DNA from: Terriglobia bacterium
GTDB taxonomy: Bacteria > Acidobacteriota > Terriglobia > Bryobacterales > Bryobacteraceae
DNA: 42,178 nucleotides
Direction of reading: 5' to 3'
NCBI GenBank assembly: GCA_020073615.1
Contig: JAIQEX010000052.1
Coordinates: forward strand, 1-42,178
The position numbers and the translations under genes were made by a program. Shown in pieces: positions 7,734-15,799 of this stretch; the stretch's first letter is position 1; the number at the start of each line of letters is the position of its first letter. The notes under the pieces were generated by a model, which saw nothing but the letters and a program-made list of their open reading frames with translations, made no database searches and had not been told where the DNA came from.

Positions 7734-8915
7734 CTATTTCGCCGCGTAGCTCAGATGCCAGATCTTCTTGTTGCCGTCTTCGGAGATCAGCAGGCTGCCG
7801 TCGGGCAACTGGAGCAGCCCCACGGGCCGGCCCCAGACTTCGCGCTCATCGGGCGAAAGCATCCAGCCGGTAAGCACTTCACGCAGCGCGCCTGAGGGCT
7901 TGCCGTCCTTGAAGGGAATGAAGCCGATGGATTGGCCCACGCGCTTGGCGCGGTTCCACGAGCCGTGGAAGGCCAGGAACGCGCCGCCCTGATACTCCGC
8001 CGGGAACTGTTTGCCGGTATAGAACAGGAAATCGAGCACCGCCACGTGGGCACCCAGCAGCACATCGGGAGCGATGGTCTTGGCCACCAGGTCCGGCGCC
8101 AATCCCTTATTGGTGGGATCTTCATGAGGACCGATGTAGGCGTACGGCCAGCCGTAGAAAGCGCCCTGCTGGATGTGGGTGAAGTAGTCGGGCACGAGGT
8201 CGTCGCCCAGGTTGTCGCGCTCCTGCACCGCGGCCCAGAGCGTATCGGTGCCCGGATACCAGCGCATGCCGATGGGATTGCGCGTGCCCGCGGCGAAGAT
8301 CTCGTGGCCGCTGCCGTCGACATTGTAGCGGTTGATGGCGGCGCGGCGCGGGTCCTCGCCGGGCGATGAGTTGGAACCGGAGCCCACGCCGACATACAGC
8401 TTTTTCCCGGCGCGGTCGAAGAGCAGGCTCCGCGTCCAGTGATGGGTATCGATGCCCTTGAGAGAAACCACTTCCTCGCCGGGGCCGGCGGTCATGGCCT
8501 TGGAATCGTACTGGTAGCGCTTGACGGAGTCGCTCTCGCCGACATACAGATACCCGTTGAGCCATGCGAGACCGTAGGGCTGATACAGGCCCGCGATGAG
8601 CTTCTTGCGCTCGCTGCCCTTTGTGAAGACGTAGACCGCCCCGTTGGGACGGTTTGCGGCATCGGCGAGCAGGATTTCGTTGCTCGGGCCGAGCATCATG
8701 AAGCGGGGTCTCTCAAAGCCTTCCGCCCAGACCTCCGCGTGGAACCCGGCGGGCACTCGGAGAGTGGCGCCGGCGGGCTTGGGAATCACCTTCGGTCCAT
8801 TGCTGACTGCTTTGGTGGCATAGGGCGGCGGAAGTTGGGGGCCATCGGCCGCGTAGAAGAGCGCGGCAGCGGCCACGAGCAAGGCCGCGCCAGGTAGAAT
8901 CCCTCTCCAGTGCAT
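7734..8915 (-). CDS. PQQ-type sugar (glucose/sorbosone) dehydrogenase, secreted
   Basis: The 393-aa protein starts at ATG 8915 (MHWRGILPGAALLVAAAALFYA), a clear export signal. A longer frame upstream to 9092 encodes no plausible protein and was not used. The mature part shows the six-bladed propeller signatures of the GSDH/sorbosone dehydrogenase family: FHAEVWAEGFERPRFM, EILLADAANRPNGAVYVF, PYGLAWLNGYLYVGESD, VGVGSGSNSSPGEDPRRA, GTRNPIGMRWYPGTDTLW, GDDLVPDYFTH, GAFYGWPYAYIGPHEDP, and LLQLPDGSLLISEDG near the end. These periplasmic enzymes oxidise sugars and pass electrons on. It lies between the LacI-type regulator and a divergent metallophosphoesterase/cytochrome c pair; the cytochrome is a possible electron acceptor (inference). 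Confidence 0.88.
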   Translation of the reverse strand: MHWRGILPGAALLVAAAALFYAADGPQLPPPYATKAVSNGPKVIPKPAGATLRVPAGFHAEVWAEGFERPRFMMLGPSNEILLADAANRPNGAVYVFTKGSERKKLIAGLYQPYGLAWLNGYLYVGESDSVKRYQYDSKAMTAGPGEEVVSLKGIDTHHWTRSLLFDRAGKKLYVGVGSGSNSSPGEDPRRAAINRYNVDGSGHEIFAAGTRNPIGMRWYPGTDTLWAAVQERDNLGDDLVPDYFTHIQQGAFYGWPYAYIGPHEDPTNKGLAPDLVAKTIAPDVLLGAHVAVLDFLFYTGKQFPAEYQGGAFLAFHGSWNRAKRVGQSIGFIPFKDGKPSGALREVLTGWMLSPDEREVWGRPVGLLQLPDGSLLISEDGNKKIWHLSYAAK

Positions 8916-9091
8916 GGTCCTATGATGCCACGGAGCATGCGCCGTTCCGAAATCCGGCGGCCGGCAGGGGTGACCTGGTAGCGGTGGGTCACCGGCCCTC
9001 CCTCGATGATCCACCCGGGCGGGGAATATTTTCCGCCGCCGGCCGGTACAGCAAAACGAGAGACGTATTTCGATTTCGAGGGGAGAAAACA

Positions 9092-10054
9092 TTGTCCAAC
9101 TTACTTGTTCACGACCACAATCACGATGGCATCGACCGCCGCGGATTTCTCGAATGCATGGCCTGGGCCGGAACCGGCGTCATCTGGACCATCGCCGGCG
9201 GCATCGCCACTTCGCGCGCATTCGGCCAGAAAATGTCCGGGCCGGAAGGGGAATTGCGTTTTGTGCAGATCAGCGACAGCCACATCGGGTTCACCAAGCC
9301 CGCCAACCCGGATGTGACCGCGACGCTTCAGGCTACCGTCGCCAAGATCAATGCCCTTCCTTCCACGCCCGACTTCATCGTGCACACGGGCGATCTCAGC
9401 CACCTGTCCAAACCCGCCGAGTTCGACACCATGGACCAGGTGCTGCAGGCAGCCCGGCCGAAGCAGATTTTCTACGTGCCCGGAGAGCACGATACCGCCA
9501 TGGACGATGGCAAGGAGTATCTGGCGCGCTACGGCAAGGGCACCAAAGGCCGGGGCTGGTACAGCTTCGATCATAAGGGCGTCCATTTCGTGGGGCTGTC
9601 CAACGTCGCCGCGCTCGACGGTCTGGGCAAACTCGGACGGGACCAGCTCGACTGGTTCGCGCGCGACCTCGCGGCGCGCCCCGCCAGCACGCCCATCGTG
9701 GTCTTCGCGCATATTCCGCTCTGGACGGTCTATCCGGAATGGGGCTGGGGAACGGAGGATAGCGCGGAGGCGCTCACGTATCTCAAGCGCTTCGGATCGG
9801 TGACGGTCCTCAACGGACATATTCATCAGGTGATGCAGAAGGTGGAGGGGAACATCGCGTTTCACACGGCTATGTCCACTGCGTTTCCGCAGCCCGCGCC
9901 GGGAGCGGCCCCTTCGCCCGGCCCAATGAAAGTGCCGGCGGAGCGTTTGCGCAGCCTCCTGGGGATTACCAATGTCACGTATGTGGTCCGTGAGCACAGC
10001 CTCGCCATCGTCGATTCCCCGCTCGTCGAGGTGGCGGGACATGTCGCTCTGTAG
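9092..10054 (+). CDS. Tat-exported metallophosphoesterase (CpdA-like)
   Basis: The preferred start is TTG at 9092, behind a strong GAGGGGAGA at 9078-9086. This gives 320 aa with a twin-arginine leader (IDRRGFLECMAWAGTGV, residues 14-30). Metallophosphoesterase motifs follow in order: QISDSHIG (D62, H64), HTGDLSH (D101), GEHD (131-134), AHIPLW and NGHIHQ. The family's usual GNHD is GEHD here, so the catalytic Asn is Glu, a variant that could tune metal or substrate choice. Substrates of this class include cyclic nucleotides and phosphoesters; the substrate here is unknown. The gene ends 14 bp inside the cytochrome c gene. Confidence 0.87.
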   Translation: MSNLLVHDHNHDGIDRRGFLECMAWAGTGVIWTIAGGIATSRAFGQKMSGPEGELRFVQISDSHIGFTKPANPDVTATLQATVAKINALPSTPDFIVHTGDLSHLSKPAEFDTMDQVLQAARPKQIFYVPGEHDTAMDDGKEYLARYGKGTKGRGWYSFDHKGVHFVGLSNVAALDGLGKLGRDQLDWFARDLAARPASTPIVVFAHIPLWTVYPEWGWGTEDSAEALTYLKRFGSVTVLNGHIHQVMQKVEGNIAFHTAMSTAFPQPAPGAAPSPGPMKVPAERLRSLLGITNVTYVVREHSLAIVDSPLVEVAGHVAL

Positions 10055-10418
10055 GGGAGCAGGCCTCCTGGCGGCGGCGTTGATCCTGCTCGCGCTGGCC
10101 GGCGGTGGCAACGGGCAGAGCCCACCGGCCGGCAAGGAGCTGTTCGCGAAACGCTGCGGTGGCTGTCATGCACTGGATCGGGAAAAGGAAGGCCCGCGCC
10201 TCGGCGGCGTCTATGGCCGGCCGTCCGCATCCGTCCCATCCTTCGATTATTCGCCCGCGCTCAAGCAAGCCCGCATCGAATGGAACATGGATTCGCTGGA
10301 TCGGTGGTTGACCGATCCCGACCAGTTCGCGCCCGGTACGGATATGGCCTTCCGGCTCGACAAGCCCGGCGAACGGCGCGCGATCATCGATTATCTCAGG
10401 GGGCTTTCGGGGAAATGA
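10041..10418 (+). CDS. Secreted mono-haem cytochrome c
   Basis: This 125-aa protein starts with ATG 10041 inside the end of the metallophosphoesterase gene (14-bp overlap, different frame), so it is probably translated by coupling. A signal peptide (about 1-27, GLLAAALILLALAGGG) precedes GKELFAKRCGGCH, a class I haem-attachment site (C39, C42, H43). GTDMAF supplies the likely axial Met (M102). The size and the DYLRGL C-terminal helix fit the small c-type cytochromes of bacterial electron transfer. It could take electrons from the nearby PQQ-type dehydrogenase, though that gene is divergent. Confidence 0.92.
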   Translation: MSLCRGAGLLAAALILLALAGGGNGQSPPAGKELFAKRCGGCHALDREKEGPRLGGVYGRPSASVPSFDYSPALKQARIEWNMDSLDRWLTDPDQFAPGTDMAFRLDKPGERRAIIDYLRGLSGK

Positions 10419-10435
10419 CAGGCAGCCGCCAGTTC

Positions 10436-10681
10436 TTACACCCGCCGCAGCGCGCGAACCGTTGCCAGCGCCACCCCGTCCCGGCCATCGACCGAAACAC
10501 GCGCGCCGAAACCGTCGAAACGATACGTGGCGCGGGTCACCGGGCCCATCACGGCCATCCCGGTCCTGCCCGTGTACTCGAAGACCACGGTCCCGTATGC
10601 CGGCCTGGGCACGGCGACGGTTCCGCTCTGGGCTTCAGCGTCCAAGACGGCGCGGGCCCTCAGTTGTCCGCAACAATTCAT
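10436..10681 (-). CDS. Small hypothetical protein (81 aa)
   Basis: An ATG at 10681 behind GAGGAG (minus strand, about 10685-10690) opens an 81-aa frame, MNCCGQLRARAVLDAEA. The protein is rich in small beta-type residues (TVVFEYTGRTGMAVMGPVTRATYRF) and ends VRALRRV. The first 47 bp overlap the end of the DUF1360 gene in another frame, which suggests coupling. I do not recognise the family. The strong ribosome site is the main reason to accept it. Confidence 0.6.
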   Translation of the reverse strand: MNCCGQLRARAVLDAEAQSGTVAVPRPAYGTVVFEYTGRTGMAVMGPVTRATYRFDGFGARVSVDGRDGVALATVRALRRV

Positions 10682-11012
10682 GGTTCTCCTCCTCAATTCC
10701 AAAGGGCTGCTCAATAAAGATCGGGGCCTCCGGAGCGATTCGCTCCGCCAGCCGGTTGACCAGGATCGCCGCGCCGGACAGAGCCGGCCACAGCAGAAGC
10801 CTTTCCCGCCACGCGCCCGCGAGCAGCGCGGCGAATGGCGCCGACGTCCAGAGGCTCAGGCAGTAGAAGCAATCCATCAGGCTTGCCCAGAACCCCGTCC
10901 CCGCCCGCGCGCGCAGGTGCGCCAGCAGGTGAAAAGGGCCGTCCTCGGCGGCCAGCAGGTGCGTCAGCCGCCAGACCGCCAGAACTCCGAGAATGAACTT
11001 GTAATACTCCAT
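10635..11012 (-). CDS. DUF1360 family membrane protein
   Basis: This 125-aa protein begins MEYYKFILGVLAVWRLTHLLAAEDGP and continues with MDCFYCLSLWTSAPFAALL. Both blocks, WRLTHLL...EDGP and the CFYCLSxW motif, are hallmarks of DUF1360, a family first seen among sporulation-linked membrane proteins and widespread outside spore formers. Two or three membrane segments are likely (about 3-20, 46-65 and 70-88). The CxxC pair could bind metal or be redox active. No strong ribosome site is seen before the ATG at 11012. It follows the 711-aa gene after a hairpin and overlaps the 81-aa gene. Confidence 0.8.
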   Translation of the reverse strand: MEYYKFILGVLAVWRLTHLLAAEDGPFHLLAHLRARAGTGFWASLMDCFYCLSLWTSAPFAALLAGAWRERLLLWPALSGAAILVNRLAERIAPEAPIFIEQPFGIEEENHELLRTTEGPRRLGR

Positions 11013-11026
11013 TTTGGTAAGAATGA

Positions 11027-11060
11027 GCCGCTCTTTGCCCGGCTGCGGACAAAGAGCGGC
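11027..11060. terminator. Perfect 11-bp hairpin between the 711-aa and DUF1360 genes
   Basis: GCCGCTCTTTG (11027-11037) and CAAAGAGCGGC (11050-11060) form an 11-bp stem with a 12-nt loop. It lies 20 bp past the stop of the 711-aa gene and just before the DUF1360 start. There is no long T-run after it, so it may attenuate or stabilise the transcript rather than end it. Confidence 0.45.
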
Positions 11061-11080
11061 ATGCTACAGGGACCCGGTTC

Positions 11081-13216
11081 TCAGACCTTGTCGAGCAGGC
11101 AGAAGCCTGCCGAAGCGGAAGCCCGATTGTTCGAGCCCCAGGCGCTGTTCACGATGCTCCGGTCGGCGACACCGACTCCTACAATGTAGCCGCAGGCCTT
11201 CATGGTGGCGGTGTTGAGCGTCCATGCGTCGCCCGGGGCGGACACTGTCGGCACCGTCGACGGACTGCCGTTGTCGCGCGTGATCGGACCGGGGAACGGC
11301 TCGGTGAACAGGCCAAACGACCCGAAGTTGAGGTCCGTGGCCACGAAGTGCCCCTTCAGAATGGCGCCCACTCCGAACTTGCCGCAGTCCCCGCCGCTAT
11401 CGATGTGGATGTCGGCCACCGGCGCCGTGTTGTCCAATTGCATCACGTGCGTGTCCGGGATCGCGCCCAGAATCGGGTTGTCGAACATGTCGGCGATCTC
11501 CAGCGTCACGCGCCAGAGGTCGTCGCCCGCGGTGTCCCACTCTCCCAGCAGGTTCTCGATATTGTTCGGATACTGCTGGTATTCGAAAAAGTGGTTGACG
11601 TCGGGCGAGCTCAGGTACACGGTTCCGTCCCAGCGCGTCAGCCAGAGCGGCGTGGTGACATATTGCGTCAGGCCTCCCGCTACCGGGCGCACCGAGATGC
11701 GGTACTTGAAGCCCGGGAACTCGGGACCCTGGATCTCCACCCGGCCGCCGAAAGGACACGAGCGCCCAAACGCGTCGGCCAGCAGGTTGTTCCCGGCAAA
11801 GCGGGCATAGAGGACGGTGACGCCCGTGGTGGCGTCGATCTCGCTGGTGGGAATTCCGCCCAGGATGCTGATGGTGGGAGTCAGCGGATTCGGTACTGTG
11901 CCCGGCTGGATCTGCACGTGCGTGTCGATGCGGTTGCCCCAGAAGGTCAGGCTGCCGGGATCGGTGGTGGACGGCGGAACGGCCCACGACAGGACCGCCC
12001 GCACCCGTCCGATCTTCGGCTTGTCGCATGGGCTGCGATGGGCGCTCAGATCTACCGGCAGCACCGCGTCGTAGCACAGGCCGTCCGGCGGAATCGCGGC
12101 GAAGTCGTGAACCTGCACCGGGACCGTGCCCAGGTACGTATAGACGCAGGTATCGTCCCAATCCGCCCAGAAAGCTACGTACTCCGTGCTGCCGGCGGTG
12201 CACAGTCCGCCGCCATATCCCGAAGGGCGCTTGATGCGAAACGTGGCCGCCAGCCGTTCCAGTCCCGCGGCGCCTTCCAGGCCGAGACACTCGAGCTGCT
12301 CGAAAGTTACATTGGCGTCCACTTCGCCCAGGGCTGCGAGTGCGCCCTGCCAGTCCAGACCGAGGCTCTTCCACTTGAGAATGCCGGCGGCGGACAACTC
12401 GCTGCTGGCCGCCGGCGCCTGGATGGCCTGGTGGAGCTCGCTGAATCCGAAGCGGTGCGACGGAACCGCCGCCGCGGCCGCACCCTTGGCGCCGGCCGGA
12501 CCGGCCGCGTACAGCTTCGCCAGTTCCCCCAGCTCCAGCGGGCCCGGATCGGGCAGCGGAACCGGCAGCTTCACCACGGTGTCGAGCTGCTCGGGCGGAA
12601 TGAACTTCTTCACCTCTTCATTGAGGTTCACCGCCACTTCGCCCAGGAGGAACGGCCGCGGCCTGATCTGGACATGGCAGTCGAGGTGATTGCCCCAGAT
12701 CGGCAGGAAGTTGGGGTCGCCCGCCGTGGGGATCATGTGCCACGACAGGATGGCGCGCGCCTGCGGAAGCACCGGCCGGCCGCACCAGTTGGTCTTCGGC
12801 TGAATGCGCACCGAGGCGGCGTAGCTCAGGGGTTTCTCCGCGCTCTTGGCGCAGTCGGTCCCATTGGGAATGTCGCACACATGGACGGCGGCCACCCCCT
12901 CGTCCTCCCATCCCGAGCCGTAATTCAGGAAGAAGCGGACGTACTCGAACGATCCCGTCTGACAGGCGTTCCCGCTGTAGCCGCTGGGCTGCTTGACCTG
13001 GATGACCGCCTCCAGCACGTTCGTGTTGGGGTTGAACCCGATGCAGGTGACCTCTTCAAATGTCGTGTTATTCAGTATCTCGATTACCGGTTTGAACGGG
13101 CTCCCCTTGATGTTTCCGAAGTAATTGGGATTGGCCGCGATGAGCCTGGGAAAATCGCTCCGCTCCGTCTGCACCGGCGGAACCTGGGTAGCCGCCGGGC
13201 TGTTTGTTTTTGCCAT
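11081..13216 (-). CDS. 711-aa protein with internal ~145-aa duplication, unknown function
   Basis: A GAGGAG site precedes the ATG at 13216. The protein has no signal peptide (MAKTNSPAATQVPPVQTERS). Two related modules are visible at about 43-187 and 301-440. Paired motifs are TFEEVTCIGF/TFEQLECLGL, QPSGYSGNACQTGSFEYV/RPSGYGGGLCTAGSTEYV, ARAILSW/VRAVLSW and WGNHLDCHVQIRP/WGNRIDTHVQIQP. An Ala/Pro-rich linker (about 205-275) separates them. The C-terminal ~260 residues look beta-rich with Ig-like character (VTVLYARFAGNNLL, DNTAPVADIHIDSGGDCG). It starts 141 bp after the TPR-CHAT protease gene and could be its substrate or partner (inference). I do not recognise the family. Confidence 0.85.
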   Translation of the reverse strand: MAKTNSPAATQVPPVQTERSDFPRLIAANPNYFGNIKGSPFKPVIEILNNTTFEEVTCIGFNPNTNVLEAVIQVKQPSGYSGNACQTGSFEYVRFFLNYGSGWEDEGVAAVHVCDIPNGTDCAKSAEKPLSYAASVRIQPKTNWCGRPVLPQARAILSWHMIPTAGDPNFLPIWGNHLDCHVQIRPRPFLLGEVAVNLNEEVKKFIPPEQLDTVVKLPVPLPDPGPLELGELAKLYAAGPAGAKGAAAAAVPSHRFGFSELHQAIQAPAASSELSAAGILKWKSLGLDWQGALAALGEVDANVTFEQLECLGLEGAAGLERLAATFRIKRPSGYGGGLCTAGSTEYVAFWADWDDTCVYTYLGTVPVQVHDFAAIPPDGLCYDAVLPVDLSAHRSPCDKPKIGRVRAVLSWAVPPSTTDPGSLTFWGNRIDTHVQIQPGTVPNPLTPTISILGGIPTSEIDATTGVTVLYARFAGNNLLADAFGRSCPFGGRVEIQGPEFPGFKYRISVRPVAGGLTQYVTTPLWLTRWDGTVYLSSPDVNHFFEYQQYPNNIENLLGEWDTAGDDLWRVTLEIADMFDNPILGAIPDTHVMQLDNTAPVADIHIDSGGDCGKFGVGAILKGHFVATDLNFGSFGLFTEPFPGPITRDNGSPSTVPTVSAPGDAWTLNTATMKACGYIVGVGVADRSIVNSAWGSNNRASASAGFCLLDKV

Positions 13217-13357
13217 GATTGTCTCCTCTTCGTGTGAGTGCGTTGGTTGGCACTCACCAGATCGTGGCGTCCCGGTTGGAAGCGTTTCAGACTGGAGGGG
13301 GAGCGCCGCGGAGTACCGTACTGTTTGTGCGAAATCGTCCGCGGCGGCTTGCGGGTG

Positions 13358-15799
13358 TCAATTTTCGCGGCCGACGTAGAGCTGAAATGGTCCCCAGTAG
13401 TATGGCTTGCGGTAGGGAAAACCGCCGTGCAGCAGGCCCAACTGCGCGGTGCGCAGGGCGTCTTCGGGCGATGCGCCGCGCGCCAGCCCGCGGTACAGGC
13501 CGGCCATCAGCGCCGCCGTGGACTGGTCGTCCACATCCCACAGTCCGGCCACTACGCGGTGCGCCCCCGCTTCGAGAAACGCCCAGGTGAGCCCCACCAG
13601 GCCCTCGCCCGAATACGCTTTCGCGCCCGCGCTGTGGCACGAGGAAAGCGTCACCAGGCCGGCCTTCAGCGGAATCTTCATGATGTCCCGCGCGGTGAGG
13701 GCGTAAGTGGTCTCGTCGCGGGAAAGGATCAGCGCCGAATCGAGCGGGCTGCTCGCGTTGGCGCTGGCGTGTGCCGCGAAGTGAATCAGCGAGAAGCGGG
13801 CGGGTTCGGCCTGCCGGTAGGCGGCGGGATGCGCCGCCGTCCCGTAGTAGATCGCTTTGCGCGGATCGGGAAAGAGGGCCGCGATGGTCTCCATCTCCTG
13901 GCGGGCATAGCGCAGCCGCGGATATTCGGGGCCGGGCGACTCGGCATCGCCCATCGCCAGCAGCAACCGTGGCGACACCTGTCGCGCGCTGCCCGAATTG
14001 ACAGCCAGGCTCAGCGATGGGGCCACCGCGAGCGTGACCTCTTCGATCCAGTACTTCGCCGGGTCGCCGGGGGAAGGCAGCGTGTTGAAGTTCAGCGAGT
14101 GCAGCGCCCCATCGGCAACCATCACCACGCGCGAGCCGGCGGGCGCCAGGTCGCGGACCGGGCCGAGCAGGATCTCCGACAGCCTCGTGCCGGCCGGATG
14201 CCTGGTTTCGATGGGATCCCGCAGGTCTTCGATGGCCGTGCGATAGCTCTCCACCAGCGAGCGAATTTCCTTCTCCGGCGGAAGCGGGAACACCTGAATC
14301 CTGGCCGGAGTAATCGCCCACAGGTACGATTGCCGCGGCGCCAGCCAGTAGGAAAGGAGGATCTGGTGCGACGATCGCGCCCACGCCTGGAGAGCCGTGG
14401 CGGAGAAACCGCGCGGCGTCGGACCGCGCGCTGCCGCCCGTTCCCGGAGGATTCGAGCGCGGCTGGATTCGACCACTTCAAGCGCCTTGACGGTCTCGCC
14501 CCGGCGAACCAGAAAGTCGACGTAGCTGCGATAAAAACGAACCAGGCTGGCCAGGTAAGAGAGTTTGAAGTCGTCCTTCGTGAGGCCGGCCTGACGGCCC
14601 TCGATAGCGCTGATCGCTGAGCGAAAATGCGCCTCGGCTTCCTGGAGGCGCCCCGTTTGCGCGTAGAGGTCGGCCAGTCCCTCCCGTGCGTCCAGCGAGG
14701 GAGTCGGATCTTCCGCGGGCGAATCCACCACCGACTGGAACAGTCCTTCGGCGTGATCGAACTGCTTGCGTCCCGCCGCGATGCCCGCCAGGTTCACGCG
14801 ATGGTAAAGATCGAGCCTGGACTCCTTGTTATCGAGGGCCTCAAATTCGCGGCCGTCCCGTTCCGCCTCGTCCAGCTGCCCGGTTTCGATATGCGTCAGC
14901 GCCAGGCTGTTGAGCAACAGCGCGCGCTTGGATTTCTCCGAGCAGCCGATGGCGAGCGCCCGCGTGAACCGGCCGATGGCGGCGGGGTAGTTCTCCGTAT
15001 CCAGATAAATGTCGCCGCCGTTACCGATCCAGAGCTGCTCGGCGCAGCGATTGCCGATTTTGGCAAAACGTGCGGCGGCTTCGTCGAACGCCGCCAGCGC
15101 CTTCTCCGCTTCGCCCAGCCGGTGATAGCACACTCCCAGGTTGCCGACCGCTCTGGCCGCCACCCCGGCGGCGCCGGGGCCCAGGCCGGCCGACAGTTCC
15201 AGGCTGTGCTGCAACCAGTAAACCGCTTCATCGAATCGAAACATGTCCGTGAACATCGCGCCCAGATTGCCCATGGCCATCGCCTGGAGAAGAAGATCGC
15301 CACTGCGAACCCCGGCTTCATGCGCGCGCCGCAGGGTCACATCCGCTTCGTTGAACCGCTCCGTCCTCAAGAACAGCCCGCCGAGCCGCAGGTCTACCTC
15401 GCCCACCAGCAAAGGCGCAGGGATTTGAGCCGCCGCTGCCCGCGCCGCGGCGAACAGTCGTTCCGCCTGCCGGTAGTCGTCGCCAATCCGATACCGGGCC
15501 TGGCCCTGATGCATCAGCCGCCGCGCCTGGAGCTCCCTGGTGGGCGGATCTCCCGCCATGGCCAGAAGCGCGGAGGCCTCCGCTGGCTTGCCGCTCAGAA
15601 GGAGTGTTTCGGCCTCCAGCAGGCGAAACTTCCAGCACCACTCCGGCGACGGCCCGCAGCTCTTGAGGCCTGCATCCGCCCGCGCCACGGCCTGCCGCAA
15701 CTCACCTTGCTTCAGCAGACGCTCGGCGGCCGCATAGGTTGCCGCCGGCCGGCCACAACCGGAAAGCAAAGCCAGCAGCAGCAGCAGGACGAGCCGCAT
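13358..15799 (-). CDS. TPR-CHAT lipoprotein protease (caspase-like)
   Basis: This 813-aa protein starts at ATG 15799, giving a lipoprotein signal MRLVLLLLLALLSGC with an LSGC lipobox; an upstream extension would lose it. Residues ~25-430 are tetratricopeptide repeats (AVGNLGVCYHRLGEAEKALA, GLADLYAQTGRLQEAEAHF). The C-terminal ~270 residues are a CHAT domain, a clan CD caspase/separase-like fold, with an apparently intact dyad: His in HFAAHAS (H677) and Cys in TLSSCHSAG (C721), then GEGLVGLTWAFLEAGA and VVAGLWDVDD. The start shares one base with the upstream stop (TGATG), so translation is coupled to the 258-aa gene and, through it, to the sigma/anti-sigma pair. The lipobox predicts a periplasmic, membrane-tethered protease; its substrate is unknown. 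Confidence 0.92.
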   Translation of the reverse strand: MRLVLLLLLALLSGCGRPAATYAAAERLLKQGELRQAVARADAGLKSCGPSPEWCWKFRLLEAETLLLSGKPAEASALLAMAGDPPTRELQARRLMHQGQARYRIGDDYRQAERLFAAARAAAAQIPAPLLVGEVDLRLGGLFLRTERFNEADVTLRRAHEAGVRSGDLLLQAMAMGNLGAMFTDMFRFDEAVYWLQHSLELSAGLGPGAAGVAARAVGNLGVCYHRLGEAEKALAAFDEAAARFAKIGNRCAEQLWIGNGGDIYLDTENYPAAIGRFTRALAIGCSEKSKRALLLNSLALTHIETGQLDEAERDGREFEALDNKESRLDLYHRVNLAGIAAGRKQFDHAEGLFQSVVDSPAEDPTPSLDAREGLADLYAQTGRLQEAEAHFRSAISAIEGRQAGLTKDDFKLSYLASLVRFYRSYVDFLVRRGETVKALEVVESSRARILRERAAARGPTPRGFSATALQAWARSSHQILLSYWLAPRQSYLWAITPARIQVFPLPPEKEIRSLVESYRTAIEDLRDPIETRHPAGTRLSEILLGPVRDLAPAGSRVVMVADGALHSLNFNTLPSPGDPAKYWIEEVTLAVAPSLSLAVNSGSARQVSPRLLLAMGDAESPGPEYPRLRYARQEMETIAALFPDPRKAIYYGTAAHPAAYRQAEPARFSLIHFAAHASANASSPLDSALILSRDETTYALTARDIMKIPLKAGLVTLSSCHSAGAKAYSGEGLVGLTWAFLEAGAHRVVAGLWDVDDQSTAALMAGLYRGLARGASPEDALRTAQLGLLHGGFPYRKPYYWGPFQLYVGREN

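Noticed and set aside
8916-9092. N-terminal extension of the sugar dehydrogenase to 9092
   Set aside because: The extra 59 residues are basic and proline-rich and would bury the signal peptide that begins at 8915.
11348-13237. A 629-aa plus-strand frame opposite the 711-aa gene
   Set aside because: It has low-complexity, Arg/Gly/His-rich text, no ribosome site, and lies opposite a gene with GAGGAG and duplicated modules.
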